A stretch of DNA of 17,881 bases from an uncultured bacterium (GCA_900553205.1 USCK01000019.1:1-17881), one strand, 5' to 3'; shown: positions 1-7,488, counted from the stretch's first letter. Program-made: numbers and translations. Notes: generated from the letters alone by a model not told the origin.

Positions 1-315
1 ATGAGGAAGTCCTGAAATAAATCGCATAAGTAACATCATGTGATAATTAACAGACATTGCAGTTATCAAATTCCCAAATAAATGTATAGACATAATTATA
101 ATAAGAATTTTCTTCAATGGTTCTTTACGCATTAATAAAACTATTCCTAACGCACCAAAACATACACCTAAAGCATAAGCAGAGATAAAATGACCTGCCT
201 GAGGTATGGATATACCAAGAGAATTTGCAACATCAGGAAGAATCCCCATCATTACAAACTCTGCCATACCAAGTCCAAATGTCCCTAAAGCCAGTGCAAA
301 TAAACTTTTCTTCAT
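1..315 (-). CDS. MFS transporter, DHA1/AraJ-like (5' part, runs off the window)
   Basis: Reading the minus strand from the ATG at 315 gives an open frame of 105 codons to the window edge with no stop. The protein begins MKKSLFALALGTFGLGMAEF and continues with VMMGILPDVANSLGIS, then SAYALGVCFGALGIVLL, MRKEPLKKILIII and LLMRFISGLP. This is the first three transmembrane helices of a major facilitator drug or sugar efflux permease of the DHA1 type (AraJ/PbuE relatives): the GMAEFVMMGILP and GHFISAYALG signatures are typical, and the R-K-E-P loop sits where motif A lies between helices 2 and 3. It would act in the inner membrane as a proton-coupled exporter. Substrate unknown. It lies about 20 nt beyond the terminator of the upstream gene, so it should have its own promoter. 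The C-terminal three quarters are outside the window. Confidence 0.85.
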   Translation of the reverse strand, partial: MKKSLFALALGTFGLGMAEFVMMGILPDVANSLGISIPQAGHFISAYALGVCFGALGIVLLMRKEPLKKILIIIMSIHLFGNLITAMSVNYHMMLLMRFISGLPH

Positions 316-322
316 ACCCCAA

Positions 323-328
323 ATTATA
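323..328 (-). promoter_or_regulatory. -10 hexamer for the MFS gene, nearly leaderless
   Basis: The minus strand carries a perfect TATAAT whose last base is 7 nt from the ATG, with TTGGGGT between. No Shine-Dalgarno at a normal distance is possible if transcription starts about 7 nt after the -10. There is no convincing -35; the expected place falls inside the terminator stem of the preceding gene. Confidence 0.45.
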
Positions 329-334
329 TTACAA

Positions 335-363
335 AAAAGGGTGAAGAAAACCTTCACCCTTTT
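335..363 (-). terminator. Rho-independent terminator of the ferritin-like gene
   Basis: A perfect 12 bp stem (AAAAGGGTGAAG at 335-346, CTTCACCCTTTT at 352-363) encloses a 5-nt loop. Read on the minus strand it begins 8 nt after the TAA at 371-373 and its right arm ends in a run of six T, giving a textbook intrinsic terminator for the leftward unit. Confidence 0.9.
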
Positions 364-370
364 AGCTTTA

Positions 371-1669
371 TTATTCTTCGAACAAATCAAAATGTCTAAG
401 ATTCATCAATTCGTTAGGCATAACTGTATCAGGAGCAAGAACTTCTGTATCTAGTCCTCTTTCTAGCAATTCGGGTTCTGAACTTATTAATTTCTTGTCA
501 GCAGAAACAATATCACAACCTTCTGCAACTCCTATTATTTTAATTGTTCTTTCTGTTGGTGAGCCGTCAGAGTTTACAGCTTCTTGAACATCATAACTTG
601 TCCAACTTTCAGTCAGACTTTCAATCTCTGCATAATCTTTATAATTACCTAATCGTTTGTTAATCTCTCTTTTTAACACTAAAGATACATAATCTTTTTG
701 AGATTTAAACCTGCAAGGAAGAACAATTTTATCTCCAATGATTTCTTCAGGAGAACGATTTTCATATTTCTTTAACAAATCACCAGCAATATGTAAATGC
801 TCTAACTCATAAGATAAGAATTCTTCCCAAATTGATTTTATACGTAAATCTGGTTCATCTTGCATACAGTTATAGTATGTACAAACCTCAGTAAACTCAT
901 GAAGTAATAGTTTTTCAAACGGAGTTTCTGTCGCATCTATCAACGATTCATACATAGTTACATGTTCTTCTTCAACATCTTTAATTTCTGCATAAGTTTC
1001 TCTTAAAGTTTCACTTCCATATTCATAACCATGTTCTGCATAATAATTATGAGTTTGTTGTTCTGCAGATACAAGAGTTAAAATATTCACTTTTGTTTGA
1101 GGTGTTGCAGTATTTTTATCATACGCATGTCTTAATCGCAATTTATTATCATTATGGTGTTGTTGAGTCGGGCGTCCTAACAAAACATCTGTTTGAGCTT
1201 GAACAATATCATTTGGATTAATTCCATGTTCTAAATATGCCCATTGAGAATATCTATACAAATGGTCAAAATCTTCTAGCAAACCAAAGTTAAATGTTTC
1301 TTTCACATAACTATCCGTTTCATTTTGGGCTAACCATGCCGTCAAATCAACAGCGACCTGTTCATACCCTAATGTCGTTTCTAAAACAGATTGATCAGAA
1401 GGTGCAAGCCAATTTATAGTAGTTTGTTGCATATCTTCTATTCGCTTTGTTTCTGCTAAAAAAGATTTTAGTTCTTCATTATTAGTACATCTTGCAAGTT
1501 GATGTTTAAAATTCCAGGACTCAATTTCTATACCATTCATAAGAATTTGTCTTGTCCTAGAATAACAATCTACATCATTTTTATTAAACGGACGTCTTGC
1601 AATATCATGCCAACTTCGTAATTGTTTTTCTAAAGGTGTACCTTTTTCTTTTAGTGGATTAAATGTCAT
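371..1669 (-). CDS. Ferritin-like diiron-domain protein
   Basis: 432 aa. I do not recognise a named family, but residues 195-300 carry the full ferritin-like four-helix metal pattern: Glu203 (AEQQTH), Glu233-x-x-His236 (EEEH), Glu258 (LHEFTE) and Glu288-x-x-His291 (YELEH). These are the usual ligands of a carboxylate-bridged di-iron centre (rubrerythrin, Mn-catalase and COG1633 relatives). An upstream helical half (Glu103, Asp133-x-x-His136) may be a decayed duplicate. The C-terminal ~100 residues are charged and lack obvious motifs. No signal peptide, so cytoplasmic. The ATG at 1669 follows AAAGGAG overlapping the previous stop, with a nearer GGAAA. It is the second gene of a two-gene unit behind the GH13-like protein and ends at a strong terminator. 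Likely roles are iron or peroxide handling; this is inference. Confidence 0.6.
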   Translation of the reverse strand: MTFNPLKEKGTPLEKQLRSWHDIARRPFNKNDVDCYSRTRQILMNGIEIESWNFKHQLARCTNNEELKSFLAETKRIEDMQQTTINWLAPSDQSVLETTLGYEQVAVDLTAWLAQNETDSYVKETFNFGLLEDFDHLYRYSQWAYLEHGINPNDIVQAQTDVLLGRPTQQHHNDNKLRLRHAYDKNTATPQTKVNILTLVSAEQQTHNYYAEHGYEYGSETLRETYAEIKDVEEEHVTMYESLIDATETPFEKLLLHEFTEVCTYYNCMQDEPDLRIKSIWEEFLSYELEHLHIAGDLLKKYENRSPEEIIGDKIVLPCRFKSQKDYVSLVLKREINKRLGNYKDYAEIESLTESWTSYDVQEAVNSDGSPTERTIKIIGVAEGCDIVSADKKLISSEPELLERGLDTEVLAPDTVMPNELMNLRHFDLFEE

Positions 1670-1687
1670 ATTAATTTCCTTTCTCCT

Positions 1688-3001
1688 TTATAAATTAAGA
1701 GAGTATGAGAATAACTCTCCAACTTTTGCGTTGTATTTTCTACCGTCATTTTGTGCAAAAAGATTTTCCCAATGACTCTTTGGTGTTTCATTTGTTGAAT
1801 AAGATGGATTACACATCATCAAGTGATGTGTGTTTGTATCGTAACGTAATGGGAACAAGTCTTCCATTTGCATAAAACTAGCTAATTTATCACTTGGATA
1901 TTCATAAGCAAACAATGCAGTATTTATTCGATTAAGTTTTTGTTCATAAGATAAGCCACCTGAATAATTATCATCTGAAACATCTACACCTGGAGCATAT
2001 ATCCTGTCATACTTTAATTGTTTTGAGTTATGTTTAACGACCTCGTACGAATCACCATTAAGAAAAGATGTTCCTGTTGTAAAACCTAAACTTTTAAACC
2101 GTTCAAAATCATTAGATGTTTTTTCACCAATAATACTTATATTTGTTTTTCCAGAACGCCTACGTATTTCGTGAAACATATATTGTATCTGTTCAAAACT
2201 TGGTAATGCACCTATTCCTGTATAATTCTCCATATCATAATTCCCAATATGCTTTGCAGAATCTACAAAAATTGCTTCAAAACCTAAATTAATCAATTTT
2301 ACAGTTTCATTTATCCAAAGCTCTAAATGTTCCTCATTATCCCAATCGAATCTGATATCATTTGAATTTGGTATTGAAATTTTTATTTGGTCAGCAGAAA
2401 TCACAGTTCTAAACCCAGTTTTTAACCCATGAAAATGTGCAATGTCATTAAAGGCTCTAAATTGTTCTTCAGGAGAAACATTATCAGTAATATCAAAATC
2501 TATAATATTTTGACTATAACCAGAATTTAATTTTATCCCATAAATTGAATTTTCTTCATTAACTGATTTTACATATCCATCACCATAAATATTCGGAAAT
2601 ATTTGCGATAGAATAACACAATTAGCCCAACTCTTTGCAGATGGAGGAATCGCAGACAAAAGTTTTATTGAACTTAATATCCCATTTTTACATCTATCAC
2701 CATACATCTCAGCAATAGCTCGATTATTTATCTCTATATAATTTGCAAACCTTCCCCAATTATCACCATAATTTGGAGTCAATATTACATCGGGGAATTC
2801 TTCATAAAACTGATAACATTCACACATAGTAACAATCGAAGATACTGCATCTTTTAGCGAACGGGATAAAACCTCTACGGGCAAAATATTTGATACCCAT
2901 TTTTTTATTCCAGCTTGATAACATCTATCTAATGTCCACTTATCAAGTTTTAAGTAATGAGTATTATTTAATACTGATAATAACTTATTAACAACATTCA
3001 T
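1688..3001 (-). CDS. GH13 (alpha-amylase)-like TIM-barrel protein
   Basis: 437 aa from the ATG at 3001; an in-frame TTG at 3007 is the alternative. Residues 175-310 read like the core of a GH13 barrel. SPEEQFRAFNDIAHFHGLK resembles the helix and strand before region I. GFEAIFVDSAKHIG matches region II, whose Asp247 would be the nucleophile. IIGEK with Glu293 matches region III, the acid/base. Regions I and IV are poorly kept: the usual Asn-His of region I and the His-Asp of region IV are not evident (SFMQMED stands near the latter). It may be a divergent glucan-active enzyme or a non-catalytic relative. No signal peptide seen. First gene of a minus-strand unit with the ferritin-like gene 18 nt downstream. 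No Shine-Dalgarno before either start. A palindrome lies about 35 bp upstream. Confidence 0.5.
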   Translation of the reverse strand: MNVVNKLLSVLNNTHYLKLDKWTLDRCYQAGIKKWVSNILPVEVLSRSLKDAVSSIVTMCECYQFYEEFPDVILTPNYGDNWGRFANYIEINNRAIAEMYGDRCKNGILSSIKLLSAIPPSAKSWANCVILSQIFPNIYGDGYVKSVNEENSIYGIKLNSGYSQNIIDFDITDNVSPEEQFRAFNDIAHFHGLKTGFRTVISADQIKISIPNSNDIRFDWDNEEHLELWINETVKLINLGFEAIFVDSAKHIGNYDMENYTGIGALPSFEQIQYMFHEIRRRSGKTNISIIGEKTSNDFERFKSLGFTTGTSFLNGDSYEVVKHNSKQLKYDRIYAPGVDVSDDNYSGGLSYEQKLNRINTALFAYEYPSDKLASFMQMEDLFPLRYDTNTHHLMMCNPSYSTNETPKSHWENLFAQNDGRKYNAKVGELFSYSLNL

Positions 3002-3023
3002 AGTCAAAACTTAACAAATACAA

Positions 3024-3058
3024 AAGATTATTCATTACCAAATGTGGTAATAAATCTT
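3024..3058. promoter_or_regulatory. Palindromic candidate operator between divergent genes
   Basis: Perfect 7 bp arms ATTACCA (3034-3040) and TGGTAAT (3045-3051) surround a 4-nt centre. A second, slightly off-centre pair, AAGATT (3024-3029) and AATCTT (3053-3058), flanks them. The site lies between the start of the GH13-like unit and the start of the divergent tagged protein, where a repressor could control both. It has no U-tract, so it does not look like a terminator. Confidence 0.4.
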
Positions 3059-3101
3059 AACAAAAAAGGCAATTTTATTTTTCACAGTGTTTTATAGGAT
3101 T

Positions 3102-3803
3102 ATGATAAATACAATTACCTCAAATCAACAAATCTCATTTACTGGAAAAACTTATTCTAAAAAAGCTATGCGAGAATGTGAAGAATTCTGCGAAGACTTT
3201 TGTAAGAATATAAAAAAAGGCAAAAAAAAATCTAAAAAACCTAGTTCTGCAAACTATAGAGCATACACAACAGGTATTGTTAATACCAACAATTTAGAAA
3301 GGTGTCCTTTTGGCTATAAAGCAAGAAATTCAAAAGAACTAATACCTTACACCGGGTCTTTAGATAAAGCTGTAGGTTTCTCTACAGAAGCCGGAGGATA
3401 CGGTGGAGGTTGGTTAAAAGCTGACACTAATACGCCTTTATCAACTAAAGATGTTCATAACTGTGCGTTATTAAATTTGGTAAATGAAAATACAAATGAA
3501 CAAATGTTATACCACGTATATGGTTTTACTCAAGCTAATACAGTTAAAGATTTTGTTGCTGATAAATTCCCAAGATTTACTAAAGTAAACATCATGCCTG
3601 GCGATCAATTCCAAACAAATTCAACTGTCAACAATATTGTTGAAGCAATTAATGAAATAAATCCAAAAGCCCCAAAACAATACTATCACATGCCGGTAGA
3701 AAACCCTGAAGTGATATCTGTAAACGGAGAACTCCAATTCTTACCTAATAGCAATCCTAAAGATATGACATTCCAACAAATAACGAACCAATATATTTAT
3801 TAA
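3102..3803 (+). CDS. Tagged protein with CheD-like Thr/Cys/His arrangement, candidate deamidase effector
   Basis: 233 aa from ATG 3102; a GTG at 3087 would add five residues. The start is chosen because it puts the ISFTGK tag at residues 11-16, as in the other tagged gene here. Next come a Cys/Glu-rich helix and a lysine-rich stretch (residues 36-46). The rest lacks a family I recognise by sequence. Residues 115-138 read T-KDVHN-C-...-H with Thr115, Cys121 and His138: Thr is six before Cys and His is seventeen after. That is the spacing I recall for the catalytic Thr21/Cys27/His44 of the receptor glutamine deamidase CheD, a fold shared with CNF1-type toxins. Downstream, KVNIMPGDQF, NSTVNNIVEAINEI and VNGELQFL sit where CheD has its GGA, IGxRN and final strand. 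No signal peptide. Its stop directly abuts the stop of the convergent TPR-barrel gene. Function is inferred, not established. Confidence 0.5.
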   Translation: MINTITSNQQISFTGKTYSKKAMRECEEFCEDFCKNIKKGKKKSKKPSSANYRAYTTGIVNTNNLERCPFGYKARNSKELIPYTGSLDKAVGFSTEAGGYGGGWLKADTNTPLSTKDVHNCALLNLVNENTNEQMLYHVYGFTQANTVKDFVADKFPRFTKVNIMPGDQFQTNSTVNNIVEAINEINPKAPKQYYHMPVENPEVISVNGELQFLPNSNPKDMTFQQITNQYIY

Positions 3804-5417
3804 TTATTGTTTCTTCTCTGATTTGAATATACTTATCACCAAATCAAATAATAGTTGGTTTCTAACTACGTTTGCGTATTTGTAATAACGATATTGCAAT
3901 TCCATACTAAGATGGTTTCCTACTCTATATTTTCCAAAAGCAGAAGCACCCCATATAAACATTGATTGATGAGGATTAACTGCAAATTGCCACCCTGCAA
4001 AAGCTCCATATCCATAAGATAATCTATTTTTAATATTTCCTACAAAACTCAAATTAACTGTATTATCGGAATACCAAACAGGAGAAAAATAACCACCATA
4101 CAAATACCCTTTATTATCATAAAGATTTTCTAAATTCTTTTTATAACCGGAATTATAAGACACAATATCTGCTGAAATTTTTTGTAAATAAGGTTTTGAT
4201 AAATCATATCTAAACAATTTTCCAACACCCAACATACCTTCCCAATAAGGGTTTGAATAAATATTGTATCCTTCTTTTACACCTATTCCGACTTTACCAA
4301 AAACATAAGAACGTCTAGGTAATCTATAGCTTGAATCTATATACAAATTATTATCTGCAATTTGTCCTGTAAACTTGTTGTTTATCATCACACCCACAGC
4401 AGACAAAAATGTTTGCTCTGAATTATTTCTATGAAACCCTAGTTTTATATTAAAATCATCATTTTTATAATATTTTACCCAAGTATCAGTTAATAGCATC
4501 GCTCCTCTATCTTGAAAAATCTTTACACCCAAATCTCCCTTTATTGCAAAATTTTTATTCAGCCTTCCTTGAGTGCCTAATCTTATTTCATTAGTTAAAT
4601 TATTTTTAGGTTCAACACCTTGCCCCAATAACCGTCCTGAAGTATAAACATACATAATATAATCAAAATAGACTTGCATATTTTTTTCATAACAAGAATT
4701 ACTTAGTGCTATTTTATTTACATCTAGCTTAAACTCTTCATTTAATTTTTGAATATACATCTCATACCCAGCTACAAATTGATAGGCCCGTTTCCTATGA
4801 ATTTCATTCTCTAAACGTACTACATCATCAGTTTGAGCCATTGAATGAAGAATTTTCATAGCATCATCAAACAATTCTAGATTATAATATGCTTTTGCTT
4901 TTAAAAATTGCGTATCCTGTGTTGAATCTAATTTTGAAAGTTCTCTCAATCCCAACAGTTCAGAGCCTGTTGACACATAACTTTGATTCAAACTCATTTG
5001 TGCAAATTTATCATACGAGCTTTTTATCAAAATATTGTCATACACACTTCTAGCTTGTGTAGAATCTTTTTCAACGATTGAAAGATTTGCTTGAGCAAAT
5101 AAACCTTCCTCTGTATCAAGCAAATCATTCTCCATTGCAACTTTGTAAGCATTTTTATAATCTCTTAATTTTGTAAGTATTTTCAAATACAATACTGAGG
5201 TATATTTTGTTTTGCATTTTGAATTATACAAATTCTCTATTTCTATTTTGGCTTTTTTGTAATCTTCTTGCTCTATCAATAACTCAACCTGATTGATTAT
5301 ATTTTCATAATAATTACACACAAAATCATCTAAATTATATTCATTTAGATTTTCACAATACCCAATATTGAAATTTGCACAGACAAAAACAATTAATAAG
5401 ATTAATAGTTTTTTCAT
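3804..5417 (-). CDS. TPR and outer-membrane beta-barrel protein, BcsC/PgaA-like
   Basis: 537 aa. A signal peptide is clear (MKKLLILLIVFVCANFNIG, cleavage near residue 21). Residues ~30-200 form TPR-like helical pairs (EDYKKAKIEIENLY, RDYKNAYKVAMEND, ELFDDAMKILHSM). Residues ~260-537 alternate polar and aromatic/hydrophobic residues with many Tyr/Gly, as in an outer-membrane beta-barrel. The piece GGYFSPVWYSDN resembles the conserved C-terminal motif of BcsC, and the whole layout is that of a short BcsC/PgaA exopolysaccharide secretin, in which the periplasmic TPR guides the polymer to the pore. BcsC is over twice this length, so this is a reduced version. No glycosyltransferase or c-di-GMP gene lies nearby, so an export substrate cannot be named. 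It implies a diderm cell. No Shine-Dalgarno; a -10-like hexamer lies 6 nt before the ATG. Confidence 0.65.
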   Translation of the reverse strand: MKKLLILLIVFVCANFNIGYCENLNEYNLDDFVCNYYENIINQVELLIEQEDYKKAKIEIENLYNSKCKTKYTSVLYLKILTKLRDYKNAYKVAMENDLLDTEEGLFAQANLSIVEKDSTQARSVYDNILIKSSYDKFAQMSLNQSYVSTGSELLGLRELSKLDSTQDTQFLKAKAYYNLELFDDAMKILHSMAQTDDVVRLENEIHRKRAYQFVAGYEMYIQKLNEEFKLDVNKIALSNSCYEKNMQVYFDYIMYVYTSGRLLGQGVEPKNNLTNEIRLGTQGRLNKNFAIKGDLGVKIFQDRGAMLLTDTWVKYYKNDDFNIKLGFHRNNSEQTFLSAVGVMINNKFTGQIADNNLYIDSSYRLPRRSYVFGKVGIGVKEGYNIYSNPYWEGMLGVGKLFRYDLSKPYLQKISADIVSYNSGYKKNLENLYDNKGYLYGGYFSPVWYSDNTVNLSFVGNIKNRLSYGYGAFAGWQFAVNPHQSMFIWGASAFGKYRVGNHLSMELQYRYYKYANVVRNQLLFDLVISIFKSEKKQ

Positions 5418-5423
5418 AAAAAT

Positions 5424-5429
5424 ATCATA
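5424..5429 (-). promoter_or_regulatory. -10-like hexamer of the TPR-barrel gene
   Basis: TATGAT on the minus strand ends exactly 6 nt before the ATG at 5417, as in four other genes here. The -35 is weak. A competing TTGACT lies 25 nt further upstream, so this assignment is tentative. Confidence 0.3.
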
Positions 5430-5563
5430 AAAAATAAGAAAGTTTAATATAATAAGTCAATATGGCAATATCCTATAGAAACTAGCATTATTCATTTTAT
5501 TAAATTATGTATAAATTAATAAAACTCTTAGCAAATTTTATTTTTACGAGTTTTAAATACAGT

Positions 5564-6280
5564 ATGAATATACAATCTATCCCCCAACAACCTACATTTA
5601 CAGGTAGAAGCAAAGAACTTAAAGATGCTGATAAAATTATGCGTAATTTGATGCATGAGTATCCAGCATTTTCAACATCTCGTGTAAAATTCTATGACAT
5701 TTACACTACAAAACCTCAATCTAGAATGAAGCTAATGCCTATATACTGGAAATTACATGCTGCAAGAAACGAGCTTTCAAAATATAAAGGATCAGAATTA
5801 ATCAATAAAACTTTTGATATGGTAAAAGAAGAAAAAAATGCCAACTGTGCAGAATTTGCCACAATGGCAAGAGGAGCATTTCTTGCTAACGGTTACAAAG
5901 ATGTAAAAATAGGTTCTCTAAGAATCCATTTTCCTAGAGAAGACTCTTTTTTACCTCCACTTATGGCAAGCAAAAAAGCCGATCATAACGTATTAATAGT
6001 TAATGCTGGGAAAAATGCTAAATTAGATGACCCCAAAACAATATCTAAAAAAGCCTTTATAGTTGACCCTTGGGGTGGATTTTGTGACTATGTAGCGAAC
6101 GCATTTAATAAATACAAAGGTGTATTTTTAAAGGATTTACCTCCAGAAGAACAAACTGCTCCAAAGAAATTTATATTTGCAGAAAAGCATAAAATGATTA
6201 TTACATCATCAACTTGCAATTCTATGGCTAAAAAACACCCCGAATTGGTTGTGAATACCATACCTTTAGCATCATCTTGA
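5564..6280 (+). CDS. Tagged Cys-His-Asp (papain/transglutaminase-like) protein, candidate effector
   Basis: 238 aa from ATG 5564; an in-frame ATG at 5507 would add 19 mostly hydrophobic residues. The inner start is preferred because it gives MNIQSIPQQPTFTGR, with the FTG tag at residues 12-14, matching the other tagged protein. Catalytic-looking residues occur in papain/transglutaminase order: Cys95 in NCAEFATMARGAFLANGY at the head of a helix, His141 in ADHNVLIVNAG on a strand, and Asp168 in AFIVDPWGGF on the next strand. This fold covers peptidases, transglutaminases and several effector families; I cannot assign one. The ~60 residue C-terminal tail is Lys-rich and plain. Neither start has a good Shine-Dalgarno. 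The last few codons and the TGA lie in the edge of an interspersed repeat, so the original 3' end may have been replaced. The neighbouring gene is convergent. Confidence 0.55.
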   Translation: MNIQSIPQQPTFTGRSKELKDADKIMRNLMHEYPAFSTSRVKFYDIYTTKPQSRMKLMPIYWKLHAARNELSKYKGSELINKTFDMVKEEKNANCAEFATMARGAFLANGYKDVKIGSLRIHFPREDSFLPPLMASKKADHNVLIVNAGKNAKLDDPKTISKKAFIVDPWGGFCDYVANAFNKYKGVFLKDLPPEEQTAPKKFIFAEKHKMIITSSTCNSMAKKHPELVVNTIPLASS

Positions 6281-6390
6281 GCGTAGCGAAAGATCTCTAA
6301 CAAGGTTTGATATTAATTTACATGAGATTCTTCGGCTAAAGCCTCTGAATGACGGCAGAATTATTCATTCCGTATCAAGTACGGAATGAT
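6269..6390 (-). repeat. Composite interspersed repeat, copy A
   Basis: Three modules, read on the minus strand in this order: a perfect hairpin of 9 bp arms CATTCCGTA/TACGGAATG (6366-6388); a 40-nt block (6321-6360) with an internal GGCT/AGCC stem-loop; and a TCTTTCGCTACGCTCAAG-type block (6276-6295). The same modules in the same order occur on the plus strand at 11471-11630. The 40-nt blocks differ at only two positions. It fills the convergent gap between the Cys-His-Asp gene and the ABC ATPase gene and has no coding capacity. A shadow peptide LEIFRYAQDD arises here, a kind typical of such REP/BIME-like repeats. No U-tract follows the hairpin. Confidence 0.75.
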
Positions 6391-6438
6391 GAAACAACAA
6401 ACAGAAATTCTATTAGAACAAACTTTCTCATAAAATTA

Positions 6439-7488
6439 TTAAGAAAAAATATTCTTTCCGTCTTTATCGAAGAATAACATATTATCTGAGGAAATACCCA
6501 AAACAAGTTCTTCGCCGATATGAAAATCAGGTGTTAATCTGGCAGAACATTTCTTGCCTTGGATATCAAAATATGCAATCTTTTCAGAGCCTAACATTTC
6601 TGAGATATCAACTTTTACTGCGAACTTGATATCACCACCTGTCATATTCTCAGGACGGATACCGATTATAATCTGTTCTTGCCCTGATATTTTTTCTTTT
6701 ATATTATCAGGGATTCTGATTTTTACATTTTCAAAACTTAAACTATCATCTTCAACTTTTGCATCAATAAAGTTCATCTGACCGATAAAACCCGCAACGA
6801 ATGTATTTGCAGGATTAGAATAAATATTATCAGGAGTATCAACTTGTTGAATAAAACCTTTGTCTAACACAACAATTCTATCACCCATTGTCAGCGCTTC
6901 TGTTTGATCATGAGTCACATATACAAATGTTGTTTGAAGTTTTTTATGCAACTTCTTTATTTCAGAACGCATTTGAACTCTTAATTTTGCATCTAGGTTT
7001 GATAAAGGCTCGTCCATAAGAAAAACCTTCGGATTTCTTACAATAGCTCGTCCCAAAGCTACTCTTTGTCTTTGACCACCTGATAATTGTTTAGGTTTTC
7101 TATCCAAAAACTGTGTAAGATTTAGTATCTCGGCAGCTTCTTTTACTTTTTTATCAATAGTTTGTTTATCAACTTTTCGCATTTTTAGCCCGAATGCAAT
7201 ATTATCATATACGCTCATGTGAGGATACAACGCATAACTTTGGAACACAAAAGCAATATCTCGATCTTTTGGGTGTACATTATTGACGACTTTGTCATCA
7301 ATAAGAATTTCACCTGATGTAATATCTTCAAGCCCTGCTATCATTCTTAAAGCTGTAGATTTACCACAACCTGAAGCCCCGACCAATACTATAAACTCTT
7401 TATCTTTTATATCTAATGACACATCATTTATGATAAGTTTTTTGTTATCATAGCTCTTGTGCACATTTTTGAATGTTACGCTACTCAT
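6439..7488 (-). CDS. ugpC: ABC transporter ATP-binding protein, MalK/UgpC/MsmK type
   Basis: 349 aa, the usual length of the CUT1 sugar-importer ATPases. Walker A GASGCGKST (37-45), Q-loop FQSYALYPHMSVYDN (Gln83), signature LSGGQRQR (135-142), Walker B VFLMDEP (155-161), D-loop SNLDAKLR and switch His193 (VTHDQTEALTMGDR) are all intact. The C-terminal ~110 residues form a TOBE/OB-fold regulatory domain (IIIGIRPENM). It should hydrolyse ATP on the cytoplasmic face to power uptake of an oligosaccharide or glycerol-phosphate-like substrate. No permease or binding protein is present, as is common for shared MsmK-like ATPases, so the substrate is unknown and the symbol is at family level only. Its ATG overlaps the stop of the preceding gene by 8 nt, with GAAAGAAG inside that gene as a plausible ribosome site, so translation is coupled. 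Confidence 0.9.
   Translation of the reverse strand: MSSVTFKNVHKSYDNKKLIINDVSLDIKDKEFIVLVGASGCGKSTALRMIAGLEDITSGEILIDDKVVNNVHPKDRDIAFVFQSYALYPHMSVYDNIAFGLKMRKVDKQTIDKKVKEAAEILNLTQFLDRKPKQLSGGQRQRVALGRAIVRNPKVFLMDEPLSNLDAKLRVQMRSEIKKLHKKLQTTFVYVTHDQTEALTMGDRIVVLDKGFIQQVDTPDNIYSNPANTFVAGFIGQMNFIDAKVEDDSLSFENVKIRIPDNIKEKISGQEQIIIGIRPENMTGGDIKFAVKVDISEMLGSEKIAYFDIQGKKCSARLTPDFHIGEELVLGISSDNMLFFDKDGKNIFS

Noticed and set aside
206..454. Plus-strand ORF across the MFS start and terminator
   Set aside because: It runs through an intrinsic terminator and antisense to two better-supported genes. No ribosome site.
6088..6303. Minus-strand ORF beginning LEIFRYAQDD, opposite the Cys-His-Asp gene
   Set aside because: Such peptides are a known artefact of REP/BIME-like repeats. 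It lies antisense to a better-supported gene and starts in the repeat.
6366..6388. Perfect hairpin between convergent genes as a bidirectional terminator
   Set aside because: No T-run follows on either strand, and the same hairpin recurs in the repeat family at 10710 and 11471, so it is better called a repeat module.
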